The notes: generated by a model from the letters alone, not told the origin. A stretch of DNA of 64,000 bases from JAJRVM01 sp041752115 (GCA_041752115.1 JBGSHS010000166.1:1-64000); one strand, 5' to 3'. Positions 16,628 to 26,165 are shown, counted from the first letter of the stretch. Program-made: numbers and translations.

Positions 16628-18408
16628 TGTTTCGTACTCCCCTCGTTTCGCTGATCGCTTTGGCGGCTCTGTTGCTCACAGCCGGTCCAGTGGCGGCCCA
16701 GGAGTGGCCGCCCTATCCAGACGATCAACTTCCGGGCCGCGGCCCCGGGGGATATCTCGCTTGGTACAAGCTGCTGGCCTGCTGGATTCTGGTCCTGTTC
16801 TGGGTCCGAGCGGCTGACTGGATCAATCGCGACAGCCTGGAAGTGGGGGACAACATCGAGATGCCTGCGCGGGTCTGGAACCCGATTATGGTCTTCTCGT
16901 TCCTCGTGGCGTTCCTGCTGGCGATCTCGCTCCCGCTGTTCCCGCTGGGGTACATGCTGCTGGTTGTTGCCTACGTGGCGCCCCTGGCCACCTACGTTCT
17001 CATGCGCAACGGCCGCGTGACGGAGGAGCAGCGGGTCCTGACTCCGCGTCACATCAAGACCTGGTTTGCGGCGAAGTCGTCGGGCAAGAAACGCAAGAAA
17101 GTCGAAAAGATGGCTGCCCATGAGCAGGGCCCGCCCGTGCAGCTCTCTGCCTGCGGTGGTACGGAAACCGAAAACCAGGCCCATCTGATCATGGCCCGGC
17201 AGTCGCCCGGCTACGTGTTGCTCAAGGAGCTGATCGCCGATTCCATTACGCGCCGAGCCGATCGTGTGATGTTCGATTACAGCAAGGAAGCGGTGGGAGT
17301 GCGGTACGAGATTGACGGAGTCTGGCACAACGTCGAGCCGCGTGACCGTGAAAACGGCGATGTCGTGCTGGCGGTCATGAAGAAGATCTCCTCGCTCAAC
17401 ATGGAGGAACGGCGAGTGCGGCAGGAAGGGGAGTTCAAAGCCAAATTGGGGAGTGCGAAGTACACCTGCCAGCTCGTCAGCCAGGGGACCAAGACCGGGG
17501 AGCGGGCTGTACTGGAACTTATCCCCGCCAAATCCCCCTATACGTCGCTCGATTCACTCGGTATGCGCGACAAGATGGTGGATGAGCTGAAGGAGTTTCT
17601 GGCGGGACACCATGGGCTGGTCCTCTTCAGTGCGCTCCCGATGGCGGGCCTGCAGACTACCTGGAACGTCGCTCTCACCGCCACCGATCGCTATCTGCGC
17701 GACTTCTCAGGCATCGAGGACAAGGCGAAACCGTTCACGCATGTCGAGAATGTGGAAATCACCACGTTCGATGGAGCGGCTGGCCAAACCCCCGATAACG
17801 TGCTGCGGCAGGTCCTGCTGCGTGAGCCCGACGTGGTGGTGGTCCCTGACTTCGTGACCGGGACCAGTGTTGATACACTCACGAACTTCGCTCTGGTCCA
17901 GAACAAACTCGTCGTGTCGGCCGTCCGAGCCAGCGACGGAGTTGAAGCGCTGTTGCGCATACTGGCCCTCAAGCCCGAGAATCCGGAGAAGTTCGTGCAA
18001 TGCATCAGTTGTGTGGTGAATCAACGCCTGGTCCGCGTCCTCTGCGAGACCTGCCGACAGGCCTTTGAGCCCCCCGACCAGCTGCTGCAGAAATTGGGTA
18101 TACCCAAAGGACGTGTGGAAGTCCTTTTTCGCGAATATCAACCGCCACCTCCCGGCTCGAAAAAACGCAAAGGCGAGCCGGAAATCTGCCCCGATTGCGG
18201 AGGCCTCTGCTACAAAGGACGGACCGCGATCTTTGAGCTGGTGCGTGTCACTGACGAGATGAAGCAGGCGTTGCTGGAGAAGCCGCGTCTGGAGGTGATT
18301 CGCCAACTATCGCGTAAGGCCGGTAATCGGACACTCCAGGAAGAAGGGGTGCTGCTGGTGGCTCGCGGCGTGACCGCCATCAATGAACTGCAACGCGCTT
18401 TGAAATAA
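16624..18408 (+). CDS. Membrane-anchored GspE/PilB-like protein with degenerate ATPase motifs
   Basis: This is a 594-residue GspE/PilB homologue. Residues 1-25 look like a signal anchor. Three further hydrophobic helices lie near 47-62, 88-104 and 106-127, unlike cytosolic GspE. The C-terminal domain aligns with the family (VLLKELIADSITRRADRVMFD, YEIDGVWHN, MEERRVRQEGEFKAK). The nucleotide-binding residues are lost: Walker A is replaced by SALPMAGLQTTW (336-347, Lys to Gln), Walker B by DVVVVPDFVTG (403-413) and the His box by VSAVRASDG. The zinc tetracysteine (CETC and CPDCGGLCYKGR) is kept. It is therefore probably a non-hydrolysing partner for PilT rather than a motor itself. Position supports a complex with PilT and the CvpA-like protein. 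Confidence 0.9.
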   Translation: MMFRTPLVSLIALAALLLTAGPVAAQEWPPYPDDQLPGRGPGGYLAWYKLLACWILVLFWVRAADWINRDSLEVGDNIEMPARVWNPIMVFSFLVAFLLAISLPLFPLGYMLLVVAYVAPLATYVLMRNGRVTEEQRVLTPRHIKTWFAAKSSGKKRKKVEKMAAHEQGPPVQLSACGGTETENQAHLIMARQSPGYVLLKELIADSITRRADRVMFDYSKEAVGVRYEIDGVWHNVEPRDRENGDVVLAVMKKISSLNMEERRVRQEGEFKAKLGSAKYTCQLVSQGTKTGERAVLELIPAKSPYTSLDSLGMRDKMVDELKEFLAGHHGLVLFSALPMAGLQTTWNVALTATDRYLRDFSGIEDKAKPFTHVENVEITTFDGAAGQTPDNVLRQVLLREPDVVVVPDFVTGTSVDTLTNFALVQNKLVVSAVRASDGVEALLRILALKPENPEKFVQCISCVVNQRLVRVLCETCRQAFEPPDQLLQKLGIPKGRVEVLFREYQPPPPGSKKRKGEPEICPDCGGLCYKGRTAIFELVRVTDEMKQALLEKPRLEVIRQLSRKAGNRTLQEEGVLLVARGVTAINELQRALK

Positions 18409-18421
18409 CAGGAATCGACCA

Positions 18422-19060
18422 ATGCTCAGTCTCGTTCTGCTCCTGATCTTCCTGATTGTGGCGGCGGCGATGTGGTTCCAGGGACTGTGGAACAGCGTCG
18501 TGACATTGATCAACCTGCTCCTGGCGATGATGCTGGCTTTCAACTACTTCGAGCCGTTGGCGGACTTGTTCGAACAACAAGATCGGTCCTTTACGTATCT
18601 GGTCGATTTCTTGTCGCTGTGGGGTATCTTCGCGCTGGCGTTTGGCGTGCTCCGTTTGTTCACCGACCTGATTTCCCGCAACCGCGTGGAGTTCGATTTC
18701 TGGACCGAAACGGTGGGACGCAGTATCATGGCAGTCTGGGTCGCCTGGCTGTTTGTTGGTTTTGTTTGTGCCACGATGCACACTGCTCCCTTGCCACCCC
18801 ACGCGATGGGTTTTCAGCAGACGCCAACGTCCGGGAATTTTCTGGGCATGGCGCCCGGCCGCAACTGGCTGGCGTTCATGCAGAGCCGTTCGCGCGGAGC
18901 CCTGAAGCGTTCGGAAGCGGATGCATCCCTCCGCTCGCCACGCCCAGAGGATCAGAAACTGGACGCCCGAGTGTTCGATCCCGAAAGCCGCTACATTCCG
19001 AAGTATTTCCAGCGCCGAGTGAAGTTTGAGAACGAACCAGAATATCGCGTTGTGCGTTAA
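18422..19060 (+). CDS. CvpA-like membrane protein
   Basis: This 212-residue protein has four hydrophobic helices in its first ~125 residues (MLSLVLLLIFLIVAAAMWFQG, VTLINLLLAMMLAFNYF, LSLWGIFALAFGVLRLFTD and RSIMAVWVAWLFVGFVCATM). Their order and the interior GRS/GLW turns resemble the CvpA family, linked elsewhere to colicin V production and envelope homeostasis. The C-terminal ~85 residues are hydrophilic and end in YRVVR. It starts 13 bases after the GspE-like gene and is probably in the same operon. Assignment to CvpA rests on topology and weak similarity. Confidence 0.75.
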   Translation: MLSLVLLLIFLIVAAAMWFQGLWNSVVTLINLLLAMMLAFNYFEPLADLFEQQDRSFTYLVDFLSLWGIFALAFGVLRLFTDLISRNRVEFDFWTETVGRSIMAVWVAWLFVGFVCATMHTAPLPPHAMGFQQTPTSGNFLGMAPGRNWLAFMQSRSRGALKRSEADASLRSPRPEDQKLDARVFDPESRYIPKYFQRRVKFENEPEYRVVR

Positions 19061-19067
19061 GTAGACT

Positions 19068-19823
19068 ATGAACGAGCCACTATCCAGCGGACGCGTATCT
19101 GGTGAACTCCAGGCGGACCGGATCGGCAGCGATATGCCGAACGATGCCGTTCCCTATCGATCCCCGTCGGTCGGGGCCATCCTTACCCTGTGCTTGGGGG
19201 CCCTCAGTTTCCTGGCCATCTTCAAGCCCGTCCTCTGGGTCTTTCCGCTGATTGCCCTCGTCGTAGGATTCGCGTCGCTACGCACACTGGCCAACAACCC
19301 GCTGAAGATCGGACGTAAGGCGGCCTTGACCGGTTTGGCACTCGCCTGCTTCTTTTTCGCCTGGGGTGGCGGCCACTACTTCTCACGCGAAAGGGCGCTG
19401 GTCAATCAGGCCCGCAAGTTCGCAGATGCCTGGTGGGAACTGATCCGGACCAAACAACTGCGCGATGCGCACCAGTTGCACGCCCCCATTACCGCGCGCG
19501 CCAAAGAAGGAGAGACTCTGGAGGAGTACTACGACCGCGAATCAGGCGCGGAAGGCGATTTCACGACCTTTTTTGGACAGCCCCCCCTCAGCGCTCTGAT
19601 CAAACTGGGGCCGACGGCCCGGCCCGTTTTTCAACGCGTCGGCTCGTACGATCCCCAACTGCGCTACGACACCGTGGCCCTTGATTACCAGGTGGACTTC
19701 AAACTGAACGGGCGATCCGAAGTCTTACCGCTGCGCATTGTCATGCGACGTAACCATGATACCTACTCGGGCAACTTCAACTGGTATGTCGAGGCGGTGA
19801 GCACGCCCTCAAGAGGACTCTGA
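19068..19823 (+). CDS. DUF4190-like membrane protein
   Basis: This is a 251-residue protein. Residues ~25-105 form a two- or three-helix membrane domain (VGAILTLCLGALSFLAIF, PLIALVVGFASLRTLAN, GRKAALTGLALACFFFAWG) with the spacing typical of DUF4190. The C-terminal ~140 residues form a soluble extracytoplasmic domain (ADAWWELIRTKQLRDAHQLH to YVEAVSTPSRGL) that resembles NTF2-like or lipoprotein-type ligand domains, though that is only a guess. It lies seven bases after the CvpA-like gene and closes the operon. Confidence 0.8.
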   Translation: MNEPLSSGRVSGELQADRIGSDMPNDAVPYRSPSVGAILTLCLGALSFLAIFKPVLWVFPLIALVVGFASLRTLANNPLKIGRKAALTGLALACFFFAWGGGHYFSRERALVNQARKFADAWWELIRTKQLRDAHQLHAPITARAKEGETLEEYYDRESGAEGDFTTFFGQPPLSALIKLGPTARPVFQRVGSYDPQLRYDTVALDYQVDFKLNGRSEVLPLRIVMRRNHDTYSGNFNWYVEAVSTPSRGL

Positions 19824-20090
19824 CAGAACCTCGTCATCTCGTTCGACGCGGGCGCCAGGATGAGAGTGGCACCGAATATGCGCAGCGCGGCGGTGCTCTT
19901 CATCGAATCGTCGTCCGGACCGACGAGATCAGTGGCGAATGTGTCGAGCAGATAGAGCGTGCGGCGCGTCACGCCACCAGCCGGTTCCCTTGCGACCGGG
20001 CGCACACTCCTGCCGCAGGACGTTGACTGGCTCGTCCGCGTCCCGCCCTCACTCTCTGTAGGGCACTTTCGGGCGAAGTGGGAATCGCTG

Positions 20091-20990
20091 CTATTGACCG
20101 CTGCCTTCCTGGGGAGCAGGGGGCTGGTCGGACGGCGGAGCGGGCTGAGTTCCGTCCGGCGCGGCCTCATCAGCCTTCGGAGCGTCCGTTGTCGATTCCT
20201 GCTCAGACGCGGGTTCCGGAGTAGTCTGCGGCTCAGCGGCGGGTTGAGACGAGGCCGGAGGACTCTGCGGCTGATCGTCCTGGGGGAGTTCTGGCGCGGG
20301 TTGATCCTGAGACGAGCTGCTGGACGAACTCTGCCCGGCGGCCTGTTGCGGCGCATCGGCCGGTGTGTCGGGTGTGGCAGCGGCCGGCTCGCCATCCGAG
20401 TCGGAACGCTTCTTGCCCCGCCCTTTGCCTTTGCCCCCGGCACCCTTCGGACCGGCTCCTCCCGCGCTCATGCCGACACCACTCGGCATCCGAGATCCGG
20501 CAGCATCGCCTTGGGGGATCCCGTCTGGTATGACGGTCACTGGCGGTAGCTTGGATCTTGCTTCCGGACTCGCATTCTGTTGCGTAGGGTCTTCGTTGAT
20601 CACGGCGGCGTAGAGGAGCGGCGTTTGCTGTCCGACGTAAACGACGTACAGGTCGAAAGTGCGGTAGGGAAGTCCGCTGGGCCAGGTATATCGTTCCACT
20701 TGGCCATTGGCGAGCTTCTGGACACTCGCAGGCTTGCGCCCCAGTTCGCTCTGCACTTCGTCTTCCGTGACAGTGCCATCGCCGTTGGGATCGGCGTTGG
20801 TATCGGACAGTAATCGCTCGATCGTGTCGGAGGCTCGTTGCAGGTCGGGGCGAGCAACGCACCGGTCGTAGAGCAATCCGGCCAGCGCGACGCCGAAAAC
20901 CGCCAGGAGCAGAACCAGACGCCAGGGACTGGTCCCTTTGGTGGCGACCGGTGGCGTCTTTTCGTTGAGAAGGGGTTGCACATCACTCAT
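20091..20990 (-). CDS. Membrane-anchored protein with one EF-hand and a proline-rich tail
   Basis: This is a 299-residue protein. A single membrane helix (WRLVLLLAVFGVALAGLLYD) follows a short cytosolic start. Next is a complete 12-residue EF-hand loop DPNGDGTVTEDE, then a small domain (LPYRTFDLYVVYVGQQTPLLYAAVI). From about residue 165 to the end it is low-complexity: Gly/Lys-rich (GAGGKGKGRGKKR), then Pro/Ala/Gln/Ser-rich. The order suggests an outer-side calcium-dependent anchor or linker protein. It is convergent with the DUF4190-like gene; function unknown. Confidence 0.75.
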   Translation of the reverse strand: MSDVQPLLNEKTPPVATKGTSPWRLVLLLAVFGVALAGLLYDRCVARPDLQRASDTIERLLSDTNADPNGDGTVTEDEVQSELGRKPASVQKLANGQVERYTWPSGLPYRTFDLYVVYVGQQTPLLYAAVINEDPTQQNASPEARSKLPPVTVIPDGIPQGDAAGSRMPSGVGMSAGGAGPKGAGGKGKGRGKKRSDSDGEPAAATPDTPADAPQQAAGQSSSSSSSQDQPAPELPQDDQPQSPPASSQPAAEPQTTPEPASEQESTTDAPKADEAAPDGTQPAPPSDQPPAPQEGSGQ

Positions 20991-21317
20991 CGTAGTACCT
21001 CGGCTGGCTTTCCCAGCGGGAGAGGAAGAATCGGATAAGAAATCTCGGCCAGAGAAAGAAATGGCCGATGGTCAATCCAGTCTAATTGCCACAGGTTGGA
21101 CCTTCCAGTGCCTGCGGCAGAGCACGGGTATCATCAGGTATCCGCGGGTCCGTGAACGAGCCGCGGGCTGTCGAGGCGGGATGATGCGACCGCAGGTTGG
21201 ACGTCGCTGGCGGAATGGGTACATCGATTGGCGGCGGGACGACGAGGTAAGGCTTTCGGACGAACGGCTTGAGTTTCTGCTTGCGACGTAGGGGGATTGC
21301 TGTCGCGGATTGCCTTC
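20991..21317. other. Intergenic region
   Basis: About 327 bases between two leftward genes (antiporter stop 21318, EF-hand protein start 20990). I see no gene or clear promoter here beyond short shadow frames. Confidence 0.35.
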
Positions 21318-22451
21318 CTAACGGTGCAGATTGAGTTGTTCGGACCGCGCCGCGGCGGCGTTTTCCTGGAAGAAGTGCCGCAGCGAGAGCAGGGTCAGAG
21401 CGATCGCCACGAGCGGGATAACGCCGTAGGCCATGACCCCGATATAGCTGTTGAGCCCGCCACTTTGTGTCGCCTGCAGATAGAGGAGGATCGTATAAGC
21501 GACGTAACAGCTCAGAAAGACGCCTCCCTCCCACCGGCTAATCGTCCACTGAGTGTAGAAGACAGGCCAGCAGGCCACCGAAACCAGGAACATGATCGGG
21601 AAGTCGAACCGCAGAGCGGACGCGGGAATCGCCACGGGCTGTGGAGACACCAAGGCACAGACGCCCAGCACCAGCAGCAGATTGAAAATATTGCTTCCCA
21701 CCACGTTTCCCACGGCGATGTCCCGCTGCCCGCGGATGCTGGCGACCAGTGATGTGGCGATCTCGGGAAGGGACGTTCCTACCGCCACAACGGTCAGGCC
21801 GACCACCAGTTCGCTGACTTGCAGCCAGCGCGCGACGGCCGTGGCCCCTTCGACCAGCCACCGGGCGCCCAGTACCAGCAGGGCGAGTCCGATCAGGATG
21901 GCGATCAGGTTCACCACCATCGCCGCTGGCCGGCGGGAGATCGCCGCCTCAGCAGATGGCTGTCTTTTGATCGCCAGAGCCGCCACAGTGGCCCGCCGGC
22001 TGCGGGCGACCGACACGACCGTGAAGATCACGGCTCCGAGAACCAGGGCCATACCTTCCCAGCGGTCCAGAGACCCATTGAGGCACATCAGCCAGACAAT
22101 CATGGTGACGGCCAGCATGATCGGGACGGTGATGCGCACCAGCGTGCGCGACACGACCAGCGGAGCAGCCAGGGAAGAGAGCCCCAGCACGATCAGAACG
22201 TTGGAGATATTGCTTCCCACGACATTGCCGATGGCCAGTTCGGATTGCGGTGGCTGGGCGAACACCGCCTGCACTGACACGGCCACCTCAGGCGCGCTGG
22301 TACCATAAGCGACGACGGTGATGCCGACCACCAGCGGCGTAATGCCGACCGCCACCGCCAGACGCGATGCGCCGCGGACCAGCGCCTCGGCACCCACAAT
22401 CAGGCAGACCAAGCCGCCGACGAACAACATAGTGAGGGTGGAAACGGTCAT
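21318..22451 (-). CDS. Calcium/cation antiporter (CaCA family)
   Basis: This is a 377-residue integral membrane protein made of two related halves. The alpha-1 repeat reads GITVVAYGTSAPEVAVSVQA and the alpha-2 repeat GLTVVAVGTSLPEIATSLVA, each with the ion-binding Glu in (A/L)PE(V/I)A. Paired NVVGSNI(S/F)N motifs follow each repeat. This is the CaCA exchanger fold of YrbG-like Na+/Ca2+ antiporters. The ion is not certain from sequence; Ca2+ export against Na+ or H+ is the family norm. Confidence 0.94.
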   Translation of the reverse strand: MTVSTLTMLFVGGLVCLIVGAEALVRGASRLAVAVGITPLVVGITVVAYGTSAPEVAVSVQAVFAQPPQSELAIGNVVGSNISNVLIVLGLSSLAAPLVVSRTLVRITVPIMLAVTMIVWLMCLNGSLDRWEGMALVLGAVIFTVVSVARSRRATVAALAIKRQPSAEAAISRRPAAMVVNLIAILIGLALLVLGARWLVEGATAVARWLQVSELVVGLTVVAVGTSLPEIATSLVASIRGQRDIAVGNVVGSNIFNLLLVLGVCALVSPQPVAIPASALRFDFPIMFLVSVACWPVFYTQWTISRWEGGVFLSCYVAYTILLYLQATQSGGLNSYIGVMAYGVIPLVAIALTLLSLRHFFQENAAAARSEQLNLHR

Positions 22452-22571
22452 AGCAGGCCATGTGGTTGGAGTTGTCTGCGGATCGCGGTGTTCCAGTCCG
22501 TTGGGCAGTGAGCTGGAATCTTACACGCGCCTGGTCCGGATGGCCATGGAGGAGTCACGTCGCCGGCGGGG

Positions 22572-24182
22572 CTAGGAGACCGGGACGCAGGGGAGAGTGA
22601 CCAGGATTTCCGCGCCACGTCCGGTGCCGGCACCGACTTGAATCTTCCCTTCGTGCGCTTCGACGATGCGTTGGGCTATGGCCATTCCCAACCCCGTCCC
22701 CTTGGTCTTGGTGGTGTAGAAAGGCTCGAAGATCCGTTCCCGCTGCTCTTCGTTCAACCCCGGGCCATTGTCGCGTACCGAGATCCGGATCGCCTTTCCT
22801 CCGGCCAACACGGTCGGGGTGCAGGTGATCTCAATGCGGACCGGGTCGGCACAGGCGGCCAGTGCGTTTTCAAACAGAATGCGGAACAGCTGCACCAGTC
22901 GAAAGTGATCACCGTAGATCCCCAGCTGCGCTGTCGCTGTGTTCTCGACCAGCTCGGCGATACGCCGTTCCCACTGCGGCAGTAGGATCTCCCAGGCTTC
23001 CCGCCAGACGCTTCCCAGATTGCAGGATGAGCAGTCCAGATGAACCGGAGCGGCATAGCCCCGCACCTCGTCAAACAGGCGATGCATATGATCCTGCGCC
23101 AGTTTGATGCGGTGCACCAGGTCCATGGCGGCGTCATTGCCTTCAACCTCGAGTTCCAGCATTTCGGCGCAAGCCTGGATCCGCTGCAGGGCATTGCGGC
23201 TTTCGTGTGCCAGCCCGGTGCTCATCTGACCGATGCCCGCCAGACGCTCTGCCTGCAACGCTCGCTGCTGTGCCTGATTCAGTTCGGTGATGTCCTGACC
23301 AACGGCCAGGACCGCCACCGTCTTGCCGGCGACATCTTTGAGCGTCTTGCTCGACCAGCTGATCCGACGCTCCCGTCCGACGTGCGTCATGATCGAACTG
23401 ACGGCACGACTCGTCTCCGTTCGCTCCACGGTATCCTGAAAGATCTCCCGCAGCCGTTCCCGTTCCCGCTGTGGGATGAACGTATCGAACCAGCCCTTTC
23501 CCTTGACCTGTTGCTGCAAGACTCCGGTGAGTTCTTCCAGGTACGGGTTGTAGCGGATGATGCGACCGCGCACATCCAGCACGAGCACGATCGCCTGCGC
23601 GTGTTCCAGGAGCCCTTCGGAGAACTCCTTTTCCTGGTGGAGGGCGTTCTTCATGCGCGCTCGTTCGGTCACCTTCTGCCGCCAGATATGCTCCTGCTCG
23701 TAGGCGTCCTCGATAATCGCCAGGTCGAGATCAAACAGGCGATGAAGGGTGCCGATGAGGTCTGTCAGTTCGTGCGGCGTTCCAGTCCAGTTCTGGCAGA
23801 GGATCTCGTGCATGCCGCCGCGCAGACGCGACATCGCAGCGTTGGTGTAGACCTGATCCAGGCCGATGGCTACGTGTCGGCGTCCCACCAGCGACCGGAA
23901 ATCGACATAATCTTCGTCGTATCGGCCGCCCACCAGCTGGTTGAGCCAGGCGTGCAGTGACCTCTTGAGCCGCTGAATCTGCTCCGCGCCACCCGTAATG
24001 ACGCTGGCAGCAGCGGGGTGCTGCTGAAGGATGGCATAGAAGTCATCGATCAGCTCGGGAAAGTGGGGCATCACCAGTCGCGCAATCGTCCCGATTCGTT
24101 CCTCGTCCTGCGGCGTCCAGCGGACATATTGCTGCAACTGACGATATCGCTCATAGAAACTGCGATGTTCCATGGACCACAT
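22572..24182 (-). CDS. Globin-coupled sensor histidine kinase
   Basis: This is a protein of about 536 residues. The N-terminal ~160 residues are a protoglobin (globin-coupled sensor) domain, with the proximal heme His in GRRHVAIGLDQVYTNAAM. A helical linker leads to a PAS domain (HAQAIVLVLDVRGRIIRYNP to VLAVGQDITE). The kinase core has the H-box GLAHESRNALQRIQ, N-box LFENALAACAD, and G-boxes RDNGPGLNEEQRERIFEPFY and TKGTGLGMAIAQRIVE. It should sense O2, NO or CO through heme and phosphorylate a response regulator that is not adjacent. Start choices are ATG 24182 or 24173; the longer frame only adds a poorly conserved tail. Confidence 0.93.
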   Translation of the reverse strand: MWSMEHRSFYERYRQLQQYVRWTPQDEERIGTIARLVMPHFPELIDDFYAILQQHPAAASVITGGAEQIQRLKRSLHAWLNQLVGGRYDEDYVDFRSLVGRRHVAIGLDQVYTNAAMSRLRGGMHEILCQNWTGTPHELTDLIGTLHRLFDLDLAIIEDAYEQEHIWRQKVTERARMKNALHQEKEFSEGLLEHAQAIVLVLDVRGRIIRYNPYLEELTGVLQQQVKGKGWFDTFIPQRERERLREIFQDTVERTETSRAVSSIMTHVGRERRISWSSKTLKDVAGKTVAVLAVGQDITELNQAQQRALQAERLAGIGQMSTGLAHESRNALQRIQACAEMLELEVEGNDAAMDLVHRIKLAQDHMHRLFDEVRGYAAPVHLDCSSCNLGSVWREAWEILLPQWERRIAELVENTATAQLGIYGDHFRLVQLFRILFENALAACADPVRIEITCTPTVLAGGKAIRISVRDNGPGLNEEQRERIFEPFYTTKTKGTGLGMAIAQRIVEAHEGKIQVGAGTGRGAEILVTLPCVPVS

Positions 24183-24332
24183 GGTGCGCTGGCGGGAGGA
24201 AACGGAACTCGACACCCATGCTGCATTCTCGCATCCCGTCGGCCCATTGGCCAGCCCCGCAACGTGCTGCCGATCGCGCTGCGGCATGCACGAAGGCCAC
24301 GCGGGATGAGTGCCGATCTGCGGCGCGGGACA

Positions 24333-26165
24333 TCAACGTCCATCGGTCGGCTTGGCCAGCAATCGGATGCGGCGACGTATCTCGGCGTGATAATGGGCCA
24401 CACTTCCGTCGCCGCTGCGATGCAACTGCGGGCTGATATCGCTCCAACGCAGTCCGTCTGGCAGGTTGTCCAGTTCAGGCATCACTTGCTCAACGGAAAA
24501 TCGGTCGGCCAGATACTTGAGCGAGAGATGGCCGTCAAGGAGACGCTCGGCGAATTCAATGCCCGCCAGATCGGCCGCCAGATCGAGATAACTGAATCCG
24601 CTGGGCAGGTGGGAGTCAGCGATCTCTTTGGCCAGTCCGGCCGACTCGGCTGCCGGACCTCCGATGATGGCGGTGAGATACGCCGACAGAAAGAAATGCT
24701 GCGCCAAGTCGCGCTGACCACGCAACGTCGGTTCGCCCATGGCCTGCCGCCGCTGCTGACGCTCTTCATCGGTTTCCACTTGCCGCGAGAACACGCCCGT
24801 CAGGTCGGTGCCCATTAAGGTGTTCGACTCGTCCAACGCGATGCCCAGTCCGAGAACCAATGCGGTGGGCGCGACATCCGAGGGAAGCGTGGTCGCTACA
24901 CGGGCCGCGCGGCGCACGTAATAAGCGGTCAAGGTGTCTTGCGACAACCGCCCACCCTCGCCTTCTCTTCCACCCTCCCCCTCCCGCCCACCCTGACGTT
25001 CCAGCGCCGCCAGCCGAACTTCCTGCACGATCCGGCGCGTCGCCTGAACCAACGGTGTGTCCCCTTCAGCCTCCAGCTGGAACTGGAATTGTCGCGCCGA
25101 TTTGTCGCGGGGCATCGCTTGGGCCAGAACCGCGTAAATCTCCAGCAGGCGCCGCCGAACCGGCGGGCTCAGGTCCGCTGCCCGCCCGACCGAATGCCTG
25201 CGGATATCATCGGCCACCAGGTTGATGATTAAGGCGTTGATCGGATCGAAGCTCACCTCGAACGCTCGCTGAAGAACCTTATCATCCGCCAGCACGGGGC
25301 GCATCACGGATGCGGGATCTTCACTGTGCACGGCACCGAGGTAATGTCCCAATTCGTGCAATAACACTTCATCCCGCTCCGGTTCGCTCATCGAAGCAGC
25401 CCACTCGCGGATCAGGATGTGCGACTGCAGCATGCCGAGCGTTCCTCCCAGGTCGACTCGCCCCGCGTCCTGCTGGTACCGGCCCGTGAAGCCGATCGCC
25501 ACTCGTCCCGGCTTCGGATCGACGCGCTGCCGAAACTCCGCGATCCCTTGCCGAAAATCGATGGGGTGCGTTCCCGAATCCCAGGTGTCGACGGCCACGA
25601 TCTTCAACCGCAATCCGCACTGCTCCTGCAACAGCTGGGAAACACGATCCACCCGCTTGCGCAAACGCTGCTCCCAGACGCTCTGCGGAGTCGGTTCGCG
25701 ATTGTCCACCAGGATCTTGATGGGTATCTCACCGATTTCGGGAAGCGGGGCAGCCGCAGTGCTCGATGGAGGAACGCCGCCGGGCGACGGGGAGATCTCG
25801 GGCGTCGTCCCCTGTTCACCCAGGTCGATCTTACTGAACTCCAGCCATCCCTGCTCCGAGAGCGCGAAAAAGTAAGCCGCGTCAGGATCGAGCTGGTAAC
25901 GCACCAGCTGGCCGCTCAGGTCGTACAAGACCTGACATCCACCGGAAACACGCACCACGGCGTGGCGCCCGGGAGCGATCTTCAGCTGCTTCTGAGCGGA
26001 ACCCAGCTGCAGACGAAGCGATACCTCCTGGGGTGTGCGGTTGGCAAGCACGACCACGTCGGCGCGTGCCGACGCCCCAAGCGGCAGGCTGGCGATGGCC
26101 ATCCACAAGGCCAGCCGCACCGAGGTGAAACGAGGCCGCGAGCTTTCCAGCAGCAATGAGAACAT
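24333..26165 (-). CDS. Secreted matrixin-like metalloprotease
   Basis: This is a protein of about 610 residues. The ATG at 26165 opens a signal peptide (LALWMAIASLPLGASARA). The zinc site HELGHYLGAVH (270-280) is followed eight residues later by a Met-turn in HSEDPASVMRP, the spacing seen in matrixins. The N-terminal ~125 residues form a beta-rich domain (VVVLANRTPQEVSLRLQLG to ALSEQGWLEFSK), and the ~300 C-terminal residues are helical with DTLTAYYVRRAARVATTLP and HFFLSAYLTAIIGGP. A charged repeat GGREGEGGREGEGGR lies within the second half. It is probably an extracytoplasmic protease. The next gene upstream on the strand is the large secreted protein. Confidence 0.88.
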   Translation of the reverse strand: MFSLLLESSRPRFTSVRLALWMAIASLPLGASARADVVVLANRTPQEVSLRLQLGSAQKQLKIAPGRHAVVRVSGGCQVLYDLSGQLVRYQLDPDAAYFFALSEQGWLEFSKIDLGEQGTTPEISPSPGGVPPSSTAAAPLPEIGEIPIKILVDNREPTPQSVWEQRLRKRVDRVSQLLQEQCGLRLKIVAVDTWDSGTHPIDFRQGIAEFRQRVDPKPGRVAIGFTGRYQQDAGRVDLGGTLGMLQSHILIREWAASMSEPERDEVLLHELGHYLGAVHSEDPASVMRPVLADDKVLQRAFEVSFDPINALIINLVADDIRRHSVGRAADLSPPVRRRLLEIYAVLAQAMPRDKSARQFQFQLEAEGDTPLVQATRRIVQEVRLAALERQGGREGEGGREGEGGRLSQDTLTAYYVRRAARVATTLPSDVAPTALVLGLGIALDESNTLMGTDLTGVFSRQVETDEERQQRRQAMGEPTLRGQRDLAQHFFLSAYLTAIIGGPAAESAGLAKEIADSHLPSGFSYLDLAADLAGIEFAERLLDGHLSLKYLADRFSVEQVMPELDNLPDGLRWSDISPQLHRSGDGSVAHYHAEIRRRIRLLAKPTDGR

